A stretch of DNA of 64,000 bases, taken from positions 9,801,315 to 9,865,314 of the forward strand of contig CM041199.1 of assembly GCA_023078555.1 (NCBI GenBank), in the 5' to 3' direction. The stretch is from Ulva prolifera (lineage: Eukaryota; Chlorophyta; Ulvophyceae; Ulvales; Ulvaceae). Positions 1-15,300 of the stretch are shown piece after piece. The notes under the pieces are model-generated. The model saw only the letters and a list, made by a program, of their open reading frames with translations. It searched no databases and was not told the origin of the DNA. The position numbers and the translations under genes were made by a program. Position 1 is the stretch's first letter, and every line of letters starts with the position of its first letter.

Positions 1-408
1 GACATTGACCTCCATTCTGGACATTGACCTCCATGCTGGACATTGACCTCCATTCTGGACATTGACCTCCATGCTGGACATTGACCTCCATTCTGGACAT
101 TGACCTCCATTCTGGACATTGACCTCCATTTTCGACATTGACCTCCATTCTGGACATTGACCTCCATGCTGGACATTGACCTCCATTCTGGACATTGACC
201 TCCATTCTGGACATTGACCTCCATTCTGGACATTGACCTCCATTTTCGACATTGACCTCCATTTTCGACATTGACCTCCATTCTGGACATTGACCTCCAT
301 GCTGGACATTGACCTCCATTCTGGACATTGACCTCCATGCTGGACATTGACCTCCATTCTGGACATTGACCTCCAGGACGGGTGAGACGGACATTGACCT
401 CCATTCAT

Positions 409-1223
409 GACATTAAACTACATTTCCGACATTGACCTCCATTCTGGACATTGACCTCCATCCTGGACATTGACCTCCATCCTGGACATTGACCTCCATT
501 CTGGACATTGACCTCCAGGCTGGGTGAGACGGACATTGACCTCCATCCTAGAGATTGACCTCCATTCTGGACATTGACCTCCAGGACGGGTGAGACGGAC
601 ATTGACCTCCATTCATGACATTGACCTCCATTTCCGACATTGACCTCCATTCTGGACATTGACCTCCATACTGGACATTGACCTCCATTCAGGACATTGA
701 CCTCCATTCTGGACATTGACCTCCATTCTGTACATTGACCTCCATTTCCGACATTGACCTCCATTCTGGACATTGACCTCCATTTTCGACATTGACCTCC
801 ATTCTGGACATTGACCTCCATTTCCGACATTGACCTCCATCCTGGACATTGACCTCCATTTTCGACATTGACCTCCATGCTGGACATTGACCTCCATTCT
901 GGACATTGACCTCCAGGACGGGTGAGACGGACATTGACCTCCATTCATGACATTAAACTACATTTCCGACATTGACCTCCATTCTGGACATTGACCTCCA
1001 TCCTGGACATTGACCTCCATTTTCGACATTGACCTCCATTCTGGACATTGACCTCCATACTGGACATTGACCTCCATTCGGGACATTGACCTCCATTCTG
1101 GACATTGACCTCCATTCTGGACATTGACCTCCATACTGGACATTGACCTCCATGCTGGACATTGACCTCCATTCTGGACATTGACCTCCAGGACGGGTGA
1201 GACGGACATTGACCTCCATTCAT
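409..1223. repeat. 815-bp HOR block, copy 1 (540 + 275)
   Basis: The block starts at a degenerate cassette monomer. The 540-bp part equals 24 monomers of 19 bp plus three 28-bp units, one of which has the variant tail aggctgggtgagacg. It includes a monomer reading catcctagagattgacc. The 275-bp part equals 13 monomers plus one 28-bp unit. The same order of tails is found at 7487-8301 and 11499-12313, and with small indels at 5030-5846. Confidence 0.88.
949..1223. repeat. 275-bp HOR unit (type copy of a 12-member family)
   Basis: This unit runs from one degenerate cassette monomer to the next: 13 monomers of 19 bp plus one 28-bp unit. Copies with the same tail order begin at 949, 5572, 8027, 9336, 12039, 15699, 24886, 28318, 32500, 45985, 50276 and 53519. 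It is the most widely spread exact unit in the window and so the best choice for estimating copy divergence. Confidence 0.88.
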
Positions 1224-2264
1224 GACATTAAACTACATTTCCGACATTGACCTCCATTCTGGACATTGACCTCCATTCTCGACATTGACCTCCATTCTGG
1301 ACATTGACCTCCATGCTGGACATTGACCTCCATTCTGGACATTGACCTCCATTCTGGACATTGACCTCCATTTCCGACATTGACCTCCATTCTGGACATT
1401 GACCTCCATCCTGGACATTGACCTCCATTTTCGACATTGACCTCCATTCTGGACATTGACCTCCATACTGGACATTGACCTCCATTCGGGACATTGACCT
1501 CCATTCTGGACATTGACCTCCATACTGGACATTGACCTCCATGCTGGACATTGACCTCCATTCTGGACATTGACCTCCAGGACGGGTGAGACGGACATTG
1601 ACCTCCATTCTGGACATTGACCTCCATTTCCGACATTGACCTCCATTCTGGACATTGACCTCCATTCTGGACATTGACCTCCATTTCCGACATTGACCTC
1701 CATTCTGGACATTGACCTCCATCCTGGACATTGACCTCCATTTTCGACATTGACCTCCATTCTGGACATTGACCTCCATACTGGACATTGACCTCCATTC
1801 GGGACATTGACCTCCATTCTGGACATTGACCTCCATTCTGGACATTGACCTCCATACTGGACATTGACCTCCATGCTGGACATTGACCTCCATTCTGGAC
1901 ATTGACCTCCAGGACGGGTGAGACGGACATTGACCTCCATTCTGGACATTGACCTCCATTTCCGACATTGACCTCCATTCTGGACATTGACCTCCATTTT
2001 CGACATTGACCTCCATTCTGGACATTGACCTCCATGCTGGACATTGACCTCCATTCTGGACATTGACCTCCATTCTGGACATTGACCTCCATTTTCGACA
2101 TTGACCTCCATTTTCGACATGGACCTCCATTCTGGACATTGACCTCCATGCTGGACATTGACCTCCATTCTGGACATTGACCTCCATTCTGGACATTGAC
2201 CTCCATTCTGGACATTGACCTCCATTTCCGACATTGACCTCCATTCTGGACATTGACCTCCATT

Positions 2265-2265
2265 N
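2265..2265. other. Single ambiguous base (N): probable assembly join or gap
   Basis: The only non-ACGT base in the window lies in cattnccatactgg, where the monomer register is also broken. It sits exactly at the left edge of an indel-rich segment. The likely reading is a contig join, patched gap or unresolved consensus base. The true amount of satellite at this point is therefore unknown. Confidence 0.85.
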
Positions 2266-5170
2266 CCATACTGGACATTGACCTCCATTCGAAATGACAT
2301 CCATTCTGGACATTGACCCCTCCATTCTGGACATTGACCTCCATACTGGACATTGACCTCCATGCTGGACATTGACCTCCATTCTGGACATTGACCTCCC
2401 AGGACTGTGAGACGGACATTGACCTCCATTCATGACATTAAACTACATTTCCGACATTGACCTCCATTCTGGACATTGACCTCCATTCTCGCATTGACCT
2501 CCATTCTGGACATTGACCTCCATGCTGGACATTGACCTCCATTCTGGACATTGACCTCCATTCTGGACATTGACCTTCCATTTCCGACATTGACCTCCAA
2601 TTCTGGACATTGACCTCCATCCTGGACATTGACCTCCATTTTCGACATTGACCTCCATTCTGGACATTGACCTCCATACTGGACATTGACCTCCATTCGG
2701 GACATTGACCTCCATTCTGGACATTGACCTCCATTTCTGGACATTGACCTCCATACTGGACATTGACCTCCATGCTGGACATGACCTCCATTCTGGACAT
2801 TGACCTCCAGGACGGTGAGAACGGACATTGACCTCCATTCATGACATTAAACTACATTTCCGACATTGACCTCCATTCTGGACATGACCTCCATTCTCGA
2901 CATTGACCTCCCATTCTGGACATTGACCTCCATTTTCGACATTGACCTCCATTCTGGATTGACCTCCATACTGGACATTGACCTCCATTCGGGACATTGA
3001 CCTCCATTCTGGACATTGACCTCCATTCTGGACATTGACCCTCCATACTGGACATTGACCTCCATGCTGGACATTGACCTCCATTCTGGACTTGACCTCC
3101 AGGACGGGTGAGACGGGACATTGACCTCCATTCATGACATTAACTACATTTCCGACATTGACCTCCATTCTGGACATTGACCTCCATTCTGGACATTGAC
3201 CCTCCATTTTCGACATTGACCTCCATTCTGGACATTGACCTCCATGCTGGACATTGACCTCCATTCTGGACATTGACCTCCATTCTGGACATTGACCTCC
3301 ATTTTCGACATGAACCTCCATTTCGACATTGACCTCCATTCTGGACATTGACCTCCATGGCTGGACATTGACCTCCATTCTGGACATTGACCTCCATGCT
3401 GGACATTGACCTCATTCTGGACATTGACCTCCAGGACTGGTGAGACGGACATTGACCTCCATTCAGACATTAACTACATTTCCGACATTGACCTCCATTC
3501 TGGACATTGACCTCCATCCTGGACATTGACCTCCTCCTGGACATTGACCTCCATTCTGGACATTGACCTCCAGCTGGGTGAGACGGACATTGACCTCCAT
3601 CCTAGAGATTGACCTCCATTCTGGACATGACCTCCAGGACGGGTGAGACGGACATTGACCTCCATCCTGGACATTGACCCTCCATTCGGACATTGACCTC
3701 CAGGACGGGTGAGACGACATTGACCTCCATCCTGGACATTGACCTCCATTCTGGACATTGACCGCCAGGACGGGTGAGACGGGCATTGACCTCCATTCAT
3801 GACATTGACCTCCATTTCCGACATTGACCTCCATTCTGGACATTGACCTCCATACTGGACATTGACCTCCTTCAGGACATTGACCTCCATTCTGGACATT
3901 GACCTCCATTCTGTAAATTGACCTCCATTCCCGACATTGACCTCCATTCTGGACATTGACCTCCATTTTCGACATTGACCTCCATTCTGGACATTGACCT
4001 CCATTTCCGACATTGACCTCCATCCTGGACATTGACCTCCATTTTCGACATTGACCTCCATTCTGGACATTGACCTCCATTCAGACATTGACCTCCATTC
4101 TGGACATTGACCTCCATTCTGTACATTGACCCCATTTCCCCGACATGACCTCCATTCGGACATTGACCTCCATTTTCGACATTGACTTCCATTCTGGACA
4201 TTGACCTCCATTTCCGACATTGACCTCCATTCTGGACATTGACCTCCATTTTCGACATTGACCTCCATCTGGACATTGACCTCCATTTCGACATTGACCT
4301 CCATTCTGTACATTGACCTCCATTCTGGACATTGACCCCCATTCTGGACATTGACCTCCATTTTCACATTGACCTCATGCTGACATTGACCTCCATTCTG
4401 GACATGACCCCCATCTGGACATTGACCTCCATTTTCGACATTGACCTCCATTCTGGACATTGACCTCCATTCTGGACATTGACCTCATGCTGGACATTGA
4501 CCCCCATTCTGGACATTGACCTCCATTTTCGACATTGACCTCCATTCTGGACATTGACCTCCTTCTGGACATTGACCTCCATTCTGGACATTGACCTCCA
4601 TTTTTCGACATTGACCGCCATTTTCGACATTGACCTCCATTCTGGACATTGACCTCCATGCTGGACAGTGACCTCCATTCTGGACATTGACCTCCATGCT
4701 GGACATTGACCTCCATTCTGGACATTGACCTCCATTTGGACATGACCTCCATTTTCGACATTGACCTCCATTCTGGACATTGACCTCATGCCTGGACATT
4801 GACCTCCATTCTGGACATTGACCTCCATTCTGGACATTGACCTCCATTCTGGACATTGACCTCCATTTCGACATGGACCTCCTTTTTCGACATTGACCTC
4901 CATTCTGGACATTGACCTCCATGCTGGACATTGACCTCCATTCTGGACATTGACCTCCATGCTGGACATTGACCTCCATTCTGGACATTGACCTCCAGGA
5001 CGGGTGAGACGGACATGACCTCCATTCATGACATTAAACTACATTTCCGACATTGACCTCCATTCTTGGACATTGACCTCCATCCTGGACATTGACCTCC
5101 ATCCTGGACATTGACCTCCATTCTGGACATTGACCTCCAGGCTGGGTGAGACGGACATGTGACCTCCATC
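2266..5170. repeat. Indel-rich satellite segment, probably unpolished sequence
   Basis: The same 19-bp array, but with frequent one-base deletions and insertions: ctcgcattgacc, gaccttccat, gacccctcc, ggacatgacctcc, cctcccattc, gactggtgag, a cassette monomer with one a lost near 3141. Cassette monomers at 2434, 2843, 3136 and 3466 give spacings 409, 293 and 330. These closely match 408, 294 and 332 in the clean copies at 12314, 15974 and 25161. The segment thus looks like a normal HOR read with errors. Clean sequence resumes near 5170, with an isolated similar defect near 6290. True decay is possible, but its abrupt start at the N argues for data quality. Confidence 0.8.
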
Positions 5171-5846
5171 CTAGAGATTGACCTCCATTCTGGACATTGA
5201 CCTCCAGGACGGGTGAGACGGACATTGACCTCCATTCATGACATTGACCTCCATTCCCGACATTGACCTCCATTCTGGACATTGACCTCCATACTGGACA
5301 TTGACCTCCATTCAGGACATTGACCTCCATTCTGGACATTGACCTCCATTCTGTACATTGACCTCCATTTCCGACATTGACCTCCATTCTGGACATTGAC
5401 CTCCATTTTCGACATTGACCTCCATTCTGGACATTGACCTCCATTTCCGACATTGACCTCCATCCTGGACATTGACCTCCATTTTCGACATTGACCTCCA
5501 TGCTGGACATTGACCTCCATTCTGGACATTGACCTCCAGGACGGGTGAGACGGACATTGACCTCCATTCATGACATTAAACTACATTTCCGACATTGACC
5601 TCCATTCTGGACATTGACCTCCATCCTGGACATTGACCTCCATTTTCGACATTGACCTCCATTCTGGACATTGACCTCCATACTGGACATTGACCTCCAT
5701 TCGGGACATTGACCTCCATTCTGGACATTGACCTCCATTCTGGACATTGACCTCCATACTGGACATTGACCTCCATGCTGGACATTGACCTCCATTCTGG
5801 ACATTGACCTCCAGGACGGGTGAGACGGACATTGACCTCCATTCAT
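5030..5846. repeat. 815-bp HOR block, copy 2 (817 bp, indels)
   Basis: Cassette monomers at 5030, 5572 and 5847 give spacings of 542 and 275. The first part carries extra bases relative to the other copies (ttcttggac near 5063, ggacatgtgacc near 5156). It overlaps the end of the error-rich segment. The 275-bp part matches the clean copies. Confidence 0.85.
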
Positions 5847-8800
5847 GACATTAAACTACATTTCCGACATTGACCTCCATTCTGGACATTGACCTCCATT
5901 CTCGACATTGACCTCCATTCTGGACATTGACCTCCATGCTGGACATTGACCTCCATTCTGGACATTGACCTCCATTCTGGACATTGACCTCCATTTCCGA
6001 CATTGACCTCCATTCTGGACATTGACCTCCATCCTGGACATTGACCTCCATTTTCGACATTGACCTCCATTCTGGACATTGACCTCCATACTGGACATTG
6101 ACCTCCATTCGGGACATTGACCTCCATTCTGGACATTGACCTCCATACTGGACATTGACCTCCATGCTGGACATTGACCTCCATTCTGGACATTGACCTC
6201 CAGGACGGGTGAGACGGACATTGACCTCCATTCTGGACATTGACCTCCATTTCCGACATTGACCTCCATTCTGGACATTGACCTCCATTCTGACATGACC
6301 TCCATTTCCGACATTGACCTCCATTCTGGACATTGACCTCCATCCTGGACATTGACCTCCATTTTCGACATTGACCTCCATTCTGGACATTGACCTCCAT
6401 ACTGGACATTGACCTCCATTCGGGACATTGACCTCCATTCTGGACATTGACCTCCATTCTGGACATTGACCTCCATACTGGACATTGACCTCCATGCTGG
6501 ACATTGACCTCCATTCTGGACATTGACCTCCAGGACGGGTGAGACGGACATTGACCTCCATTCTGGACATTGACCTCCATTTCCGACATTGACCTCCATT
6601 CTGGACATTGACCTCCATTTTCGACATTGACCTCCATTCTGGACATTGACCTCCATGCTGGACATTGACCTCCATTCTGGACATTGACCTCCATTCTGGA
6701 CATTGACCTCCATTTTCGACATTGACCTCCATTTTCGACATGGACCTCCATTCTGGACATTGACCTCCATGCTGGACATTGACCTCCATTCTGGACATTG
6801 ACCTCCATTCTGGACATTGACCTCCATTCTGGACATTGACCTCCATTTCCGACATTGACCTCCATTCTGGACATTGACCTCCATTTTCGACATTGACCTC
6901 CATTCTGGACATTGACCTCCATGCTGGACATTGACCTCCATTCTGGACATTGACCTCCATGCTGGACATTGACCCCCATTCTGGACATTGACCTCCATTT
7001 TCGACATTGACCTCCATTCTGGACATTGACCTCCATTCTGGACATTGACCTCCATTCTGGACATTGACCTCCATTTTCGACATTGACCTCCATTTTCGAC
7101 ATTGACCTCCATTCTGGACATTGACCTCCATGCTGGACATTGACCTCCATTCTGGACATTGACCTCCATGCTGGACATTGACCTCCATTCTGGACATTGA
7201 CCTCCATTCTGGACATTGACCTCCATTTTCGACATTGACCTCCATTCTGGACATTGACCTCCATGCTGGACATTGACCTCCATTCTGGACATTGACCTCC
7301 ATTCTGGACATTGACCTCCATTTTCGACATTGACCTCCATTTTCGACATTGACCTCCATTCTGGACATTGACCTCCATGCTGGACATTGACCTCCATTCT
7401 GGACATTGACCTCCATGCTGGACATTGACCTCCATTCTGGACATTGACCTCCAGGACGGGTGAGACGGACATTGACCTCCATTCATGACATTAAACTACA
7501 TTTCCGACATTGACCTCCATTCTGGACATTGACCTCCATCCTGGACATTGACCTCCATCCTGGACATTGACCTCCATTCTGGACATTGACCTCCAGGCTG
7601 GGTGAGACGGACATTGACCTCCATCCTAGAGATTGACCTCCATTCTGGACATTGACCTCCAGGACGGGTGAGACGGACATTGACCTCCATTCATGACATT
7701 GACCTCCATTTCCGACATTGACCTCCATTCTGGACATTGACCTCCATACTGGACATTGACCTCCATTCAGGACATTGACCTCCATTCTGGACATTGACCT
7801 CCATTCTGTACATTGACCTCCATTTCCGACATTGACCTCCATTCTGGACATTGACCTCCATTTTCGACATTGACCTCCATTCTGGACATTGACCTCCATT
7901 TCCGACATTGACCTCCATCCTGGACATTGACCTCCATTTTCGACATTGACCTCCATGCTGGACATTGACCTCCATTCTGGACATTGACCTCCAGGACGGG
8001 TGAGACGGACATTGACCTCCATTCATGACATTAAACTACATTTCCGACATTGACCTCCATTCTGGACATTGACCTCCATCCTGGACATTGACCTCCATTT
8101 TCGACATTGACCTCCATTCTGGACATTGACCTCCATACTGGACATTGACCTCCATTCGGGACATTGACCTCCATTCTGGACATTGACCTCCATTCTGGAC
8201 ATTGACCTCCATACTGGACATTGACCTCCATGCTGGACATTGACCTCCATTCTGGACATTGACCTCCAGGACGGGTGAGACGGACATTGACCTCCATTCA
8301 TGACATTAAACTACATTTCCGACATTGACCTCCATTCTGGACATTGACCTCCATTCTCGACATTGACCTCCATTCTGGACATTGACCTCCATGCTGGACA
8401 TTGACCTCCATTCTGGACATTGACCTCCATTCTGGACATTGACCTCCATTTCCGACATTGACCTCCATTCTGGACATTGACCTCCATCCTGGACATTGAC
8501 CTCCATTTTCGACATTGACCTCCATTCTGGACATTGACCTCCATACTGGACATTGACCTCCATTCGGGACATTGACCTCCATTCTGGACATTGACCTCCA
8601 TTCTGGACATTGACCTCCATACTGGACATTGACCTCCATGCTGGACATTGACCTCCATTCTGGACATTGACCTCCAGGACGGGTGAGACGGACATTGACC
8701 TCCATTCTGGACATTGACCTCCATTTCCGACATTGACCTCCATTCTGGACATTGACCTCCATTCTGGACATTGACCTCCATTTCCGACATTGACCTCCAT

Positions 8801-11800
8801 TCTGGACATTGACCTCCATCCTGGACATTGACCTCCATTTTCGACATTGACCTCCATTCTGGACATTGACCTCCATACTGGACATTGACCTCCATTCGGG
8901 ACATTGACCTCCATTCTGGACATTGACCTCCATTCTGGACATTGACCTCCATACTGGACATTGACCTCCATGCTGGACATTGACCTCCATTCTGGACATT
9001 GACCTCCATTCTGGACATTGACCTCCATACTGGACATTGACCTCCATGCTGGACATTGACCTCCATTCTGGACATTGACCTCCAGGACGGGTGAGACGGA
9101 CATTGACCTCCATTCATGACATTAAACTACATTTCCGACATTGACCTCCATTCTGGACATTGACCTCCATTCTCGACATTGACCTCCATTCTGGACATTG
9201 ACCTCCATGCTGGACATTGACCTCCATTCTGGACATTGACCTCCATTCTGGACATTGACCTCCATGCTGGACATTGACCTCCATTCTGGACATTGACCTC
9301 CAGGACGGGTGAGACGGACATTGACCTCCATTCATGACATTAAACTACATTTCCGACATTGACCTCCATTCTGGACATTGACCTCCATCCTGGACATTGA
9401 CCTCCATTTTCGACATTGACCTCCATTCTGGACATTGACCTCCATACTGGACATTGACCTCCATTCGGGACATTGACCTCCATTCTGGACATTGACCTCC
9501 ATTCTGGACATTGACCTCCATACTGGACATTGACCTCCATGCTGGACATTGACCTCCATTCTGGACATTGACCTCCAGGACGGGTGAGACGGACATTGAC
9601 CTCCATTCATGACATTAAACTACATTTCCGACATTGACCTCCATTCTGGACATTGACCTCCATTCTCGACATTGACCTCCATTCTGGACATTGACCTCCA
9701 TTCTGGACATTGACCTCCATTTTCGACATTGACCTCCATTCTGGACATTGACCTCCATGCTGGACATTGACCTCCATTCTGGACATTGACCTCCATTCTG
9801 GACATTGACCTCCATACTGGACATTGACCTCCATTCTGGACATTGACCTCCATGCTGGACATTGACCTCCATTCTGGACATTGACCCCCATTCTGGACAT
9901 TGACCTCCATTTTCGACATTGACCTCCATGCTGGACATTGACCTCCATTCTGGACATTGACCTCCATTCTGGACATTGACCTCCATTCTGGACATTGACC
10001 TCCATTTCCGACATTGACCTCCATTCTGGACATTGACCTCCATTTTCGACATTGACCTCCATTCTGGACATTGACCTCCATGCTGGACATTGACCTCCAT
10101 TCTGGACATTGACCTCCATTCTGGACATTGACCCCCATTCTGGACATTGACCTCCATTTTCGACATTGACCTCCATTCTGGACATTGACCTCCATTCTGG
10201 ACATTGACCTCCATTCTGGACATTGACCTCCATTTTCGACATTGACCTCCATTTTCGACATTGACCTCCATTCTGGACATTGACCTCCATGCTGGACATT
10301 GACCTCCATTCTGGACATTGACCTCCATTCTGGACATTGACCGCCATTCTGGACATTGACCTCCATCTGGACATTGACCTCCATTCTGGACATTGACCTC
10401 CATCTGGACATTGACCTCCATTCTCGACATTGACCTCCATTCGGGACATTGACCTCCATGCTGGACATTGACCTCGATTCTGGACATTGACCTCAATTCT
10501 GGACATTGACCTCCATTCTGGACATTGACCTCCATTTTCGACATTGACCTCCATTTTCGACAATGACCTCCATTCTGGACATTGACCTCCATTTCCGACA
10601 TTGACCTCCATTCTGGACATTGACCTCCATTTTCGACATTGACCTCCATTCTGGACATTGACCTCCATGCTGGACATTGACCTCCATTCTGGACATTGAC
10701 CTCCATTCTGGACATTGACCTCCATTTTCGACATTGACCTCCATTTTCGACATGGACCTCCATTCTGGACATTGACCTCCATGCTGGACATTGACCTCCA
10801 TTCTGGACATTGACCTCCATTCTGGACATTGACCTCCATTCTGGACATTGACCTCCATTTCCGACATTGACCTCCATTCTGGACATTGACCTCCATTTTC
10901 GACATTGACCTCCATTCTGGACATTGACCTCCATGCTGGACATTGACCTCCATTCTGGACATTGACCTCCATGCTGGACATTGACCCCCATTCTGGACAT
11001 TGACCTCCATTTTCGACATTGACCTCCATTCTGGACATTGACCTCCATTCTGGACATTGACCTCCATTCTGGACATTGACCTCCATTTTCGACATTGACC
11101 TCCATTTTCGACATTGACCTCCATTCTGGACATTGACCTCCATGCTGGACATTGACCTCCATTCTGGACATTGACCTCCATGCTGGACATTGACCTCCAT
11201 TCTGGACATTGACCTCCATTCTGGACATTGACCTCCATTTTCGACATTGACCTCCATTCTGGACATTGACCTCCATGCTGGACATTGACCTCCATTCTGG
11301 ACATTGACCTCCATTCTGGACATTGACCTCCATTCTGGACATTGACCTCCATTTTCGACATTGACCTCCATTCTGGACATTGACCTCCATGCTGGACATT
11401 GACCTCCATTCTGGACATTGACCTCCATGCTGGACATTGACCTCCATTCTGGACATTGACCTCCAGGACGGGTGAGACGGACATTGACCTCCATTCATGA
11501 CATTAAACTACATTTCCGACATTGACCTCCATTCTGGACATTGACCTCCATCCTGGACATTGACCTCCATCCTGGACATTGACCTCCATTCTGGACATTG
11601 ACCTCCAGGCTGGGTGAGACGGACATTGACCTCCATCCTAGAGATTGACCTCCATTCTGGACATTGACCTCCAGGACGGGTGAGACGGACATTGACCTCC
11701 ATTCATGACATTGACCTCCATTTCCGACATTGACCTCCATTCTGGACATTGACCTCCATACTGGACATTGACCTCCATTCAGGACATTGACCTCCATTCT

Positions 11801-11871
11801 GGACATTGACCTCCATTCTGTACATTGACCTCCATTTCCGACATTGACCTCCATTCTGGACATTGACCTCC
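5171..11871. repeat. Mixed HOR segment including the first ccgcc-marked block
   Basis: This stretch contains 815-bp blocks 2 and 3, units of 816 (8302), 218 (9118) and 275 bp (9336), and an 1888-bp unit (9611-11498). The last unit carries rare markers: a monomer with ccgccattctgg at 10341, two 18-bp monomers (near 10365 and 10402) and gacaatgacc at 10559. The same markers, with ccgcc to gacaat spacings of 218, 218 and 217 bp, occur at 14845/15063, 18505/18723 and 23141/23358. No gene is seen. Confidence 0.85.
7487..8301. repeat. 815-bp HOR block, copy 3
   Basis: Cassette monomers at 7487, 8027 and 8302 give 540 and 275 bp. The tail order and the three 28-bp units, including the aggctgggtgagacg variant, match the block at 409. 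The conceptual minus-strand translations of the two are identical, so the copies appear identical in sequence. Confidence 0.9.
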
Positions 11872-12313
11872 ATTTTCGACATTGACCTCCATTCTGGACA
11901 TTGACCTCCATTTCCGACATTGACCTCCATCCTGGACATTGACCTCCATTTTCGACATTGACCTCCATGCTGGACATTGACCTCCATTCTGGACATTGAC
12001 CTCCAGGACGGGTGAGACGGACATTGACCTCCATTCATGACATTAAACTACATTTCCGACATTGACCTCCATTCTGGACATTGACCTCCATCCTGGACAT
12101 TGACCTCCATTTTCGACATTGACCTCCATTCTGGACATTGACCTCCATACTGGACATTGACCTCCATTCGGGACATTGACCTCCATTCTGGACATTGACC
12201 TCCATTCTGGACATTGACCTCCATACTGGACATTGACCTCCATGCTGGACATTGACCTCCATTCTGGACATTGACCTCCAGGACGGGTGAGACGGACATT
12301 GACCTCCATTCAT
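11499..12313. repeat. 815-bp HOR block, copy 4
   Basis: Cassette monomers at 11499, 12039 and 12314 give 540 and 275 bp, with the same tail order as copies 1 and 3. The right part of this block, from about 11872, is also the left edge of the period-3660 tandem duplication. Confidence 0.9.
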
Positions 12314-15300
12314 GACATTAAACTACATTTCCGACATTGACCTCCATTCTGGACATTGACCTCCATTCTCGACATTGACCTCCATTCTGGACATTGACCT
12401 CCATGCTGGACATTGACCTCCATTCTGGACATTGACCTCCATTCTGGACATTGACCTCCATTTCCGACATTGACCTCCATTCTGGACATTGACCTCCATC
12501 CTGGACATTGACCTCCATTTTCGACATTGACCTCCATTCTGGACATTGACCTCCATACTGGACATTGACCTCCATTCGGGACATTGACCTCCATTCTGGA
12601 CATTGACCTCCATTCTGGACATTGACCTCCATACTGGACATTGACCTCCATGCTGGACATTGACCTCCATTCTGGACATTGACCTCCAGGACGGGTGAGA
12701 CGGACATTGACCTCCATTCATGACATTAAACTACATTTCCGACATTGACCTCCATTCTGGACATTGACCTCCATTCTCGACATTGACCTCCATTCTGGAC
12801 ATTGACCTCCATTTTCGACATTGACCTCCATTCTGGACATTGACCTCCATACTGGACATTGACCTCCATTCGGGACATTGACCTCCATTCTGGACATTGA
12901 CCTCCATTCTGGACATTGACCTCCATACTGGACATTGACCTCCATGCTGGACATTGACCTCCATTCTGGACATTGACCTCCAGGACGGGTGAGACGGACA
13001 TTGACCTCCATTCATGACATTAAACTACATTTCCGACATTGACCTCCATTCTGGACATTGACCTCCATTCTGGACATTGACCTCCATTTTCGACATTGAC
13101 CTCCATTCTGGACATTGACCTCCATGCTGGACATTGACCTCCATTCTGGACATTGACCTCCATTCTGGACATTGACCTCCATTTTCGACATTGACCTCCA
13201 TTTTCGACATTGACCTCCATTCTGGACATTGACCTCCATGCTGGACATTGACCTCCATTCTGGACATTGACCTCCATGCTGGACATTGACCTCCATTCTG
13301 GACATTGACCTCCAGGACGGGTGAGACGGACATTGACCTCCATTCATGACATTAAACTACATTTCCGACATTGACCTCCATTCTGGACATTGACCTCCAT
13401 CCTGGACATTGACCTCCATCCTGGACATTGACCTCCATTCTGGACATTGACCTCCAGGCTGGGTGAGACGGACATTGACCTCCATCCTAGAGATTGACCT
13501 CCATTCTGGACATTGACCTCCAGGACGGGTGAGACGGACATTGACCTCCATTCATGACATTGACCTCCATTTCCGACATTGACCTCCATTCTGGACATTG
13601 ACCTCCATACTGGACATTGACCTCCATTCAGGACATTGACCTCCATTCTGGACATTGACCTCCATTCTGGACATTGACCTCCAGGACGGGTGAGACGGAC
13701 ATTGACCTCCATCCTGGACATTGACCTCCATTCTGGACATTGACCTCCAGGACGGGTGAGACGGACATTGACCTCCATCCTGGACATTGACCTCCATTCT
13801 AGACATTGACCTCCAGGACGGGTGAGACGGACATTGACCTCCATTCATGACATTGACCTCCATTTCCGACATTGACCTCCATTCTGGACATTGACCTCCA
13901 TACTGGACATTGACCTCCATTCAGGACATTGACCTCCATTCTGGACATTGACCTCCATTCTGTACATTGACCTCCATTTCCGACATTGACCTCCATTCTG
14001 GACATTGACCTCCATTTTCGACATTGACCTCCATTCTGGACATTGACCTCCATTTCCGACATTGACCTCCATCCTGGACATTGACCTCCATTTTCGACAT
14101 TGACCTCCATTCTGGACATTGACCTCCATTCAGGACATTGACCTCCATTCTGGACATTGACCTCCATTCTGTACATTGACCTCCATTTCCGACATTGACC
14201 TCCATTCTGGACATTGACCTCCATTTTCGACATTGACTTCCATTCTGGACATTGACCTCCATTTCCGACATTGACCTCCATTCTGGACATTGACCTCCAT
14301 TTTCGACATTGACCTCCATTCTGGACATTGACCTCCATTTTCGACATTGACCTCCATTCTGGACATTGACCTCCATTCTGGACATTGACCCCCATTCTGG
14401 ACATTGACCTCCATTTTCGACATTGACCTCCATGCTGGACATTGACCTCCATTCTGGACATTGACCTCCATTCTGGACATTGACCTCCATTCTGGACATT
14501 GACCTCCATTTCCGACATTGACCTCCATTCTGGACATTGACCTCCATTTTCGACATTGACCTCCATTCTGGACATTGACCTCCATGCTGGACATTGACCT
14601 CCATTCTGGACATTGACCTCCATTCTGGACATTGACCCCCATTCTGGACATTGACCTCCATTTTCGACATTGACCTCCATTCTGGACATTGACCTCCATT
14701 CTGGACATTGACCTCCATTCTGGACATTGACCTCCATTTTCGACATTGACCTCCATTTTCGACATTGACCTCCATTCTGGACATTGACCTCCATGCTGGA
14801 CATTGACCTCCATTCTGGACATTGACCTCCATTCTGGACATTGACCGCCATTCTGGACATTGACCTCCATCTGGACATTGACCTCCATTCTGGACATTGA
14901 CCTCCATCTGGACATTGACCTCCATTCTCGACATTGACCTCCATTCGGGACATTGACCTCCATGCTGGACATTGACCTCGATTCTGGACATTGACCTCAA
15001 TTCTGGACATTGACCTACATTCTGGACATTGACCTCCATTTTCGACATTGACCTCCATTTTCGACAATGACCTCCATTCTGGACATTGACCTCCATTTCC
15101 GACATTGACCTCCATTCTGGACATTGACCTCCATTTTCGACATTGACCTCCATTCTGGACATTGACCTCCATGCTGGACATTGACCTCCATTCTGGACAT
15201 TGACCTCCATTCTGGACATTGACCTCCATTTTCGACATTGACCTCCATTTTCGACATGGACCTCCATTCTGGACATTGACCTCCATGCTGGACATTGACC

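Larger units (their letters stand above)
1..2264. repeat. Clean array segment left of the N, with first 815-bp HOR block
   Basis: This is regular 19-bp monomers with 28-bp units. Degenerate cassette monomers start at 409, 949 and 1224, giving units of 540 and 275 bp. Together these form an 815-bp block (409-1223) that recurs at 5030, 7487 and 11499. Bases 1-408 and 1243-2264 are ordinary monomer strings with tails tctg, gctg, tttc, ttcc, actg, tcgg and tctc. A monomer with core change gacatggacc (near 2117) also occurs near 6738, 10750, 15255, 18915 and 23550, and so marks a shared longer unit. No gene is seen. Confidence 0.9.

Noticed and set aside
2266-5170. A diverged, ageing edge of the array
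   Set aside because: Changes are mainly one-base indels, begin sharply at the N and stop within 3 kb, with clean array on both sides. The HOR order is normal. Sequence quality is the simpler explanation.
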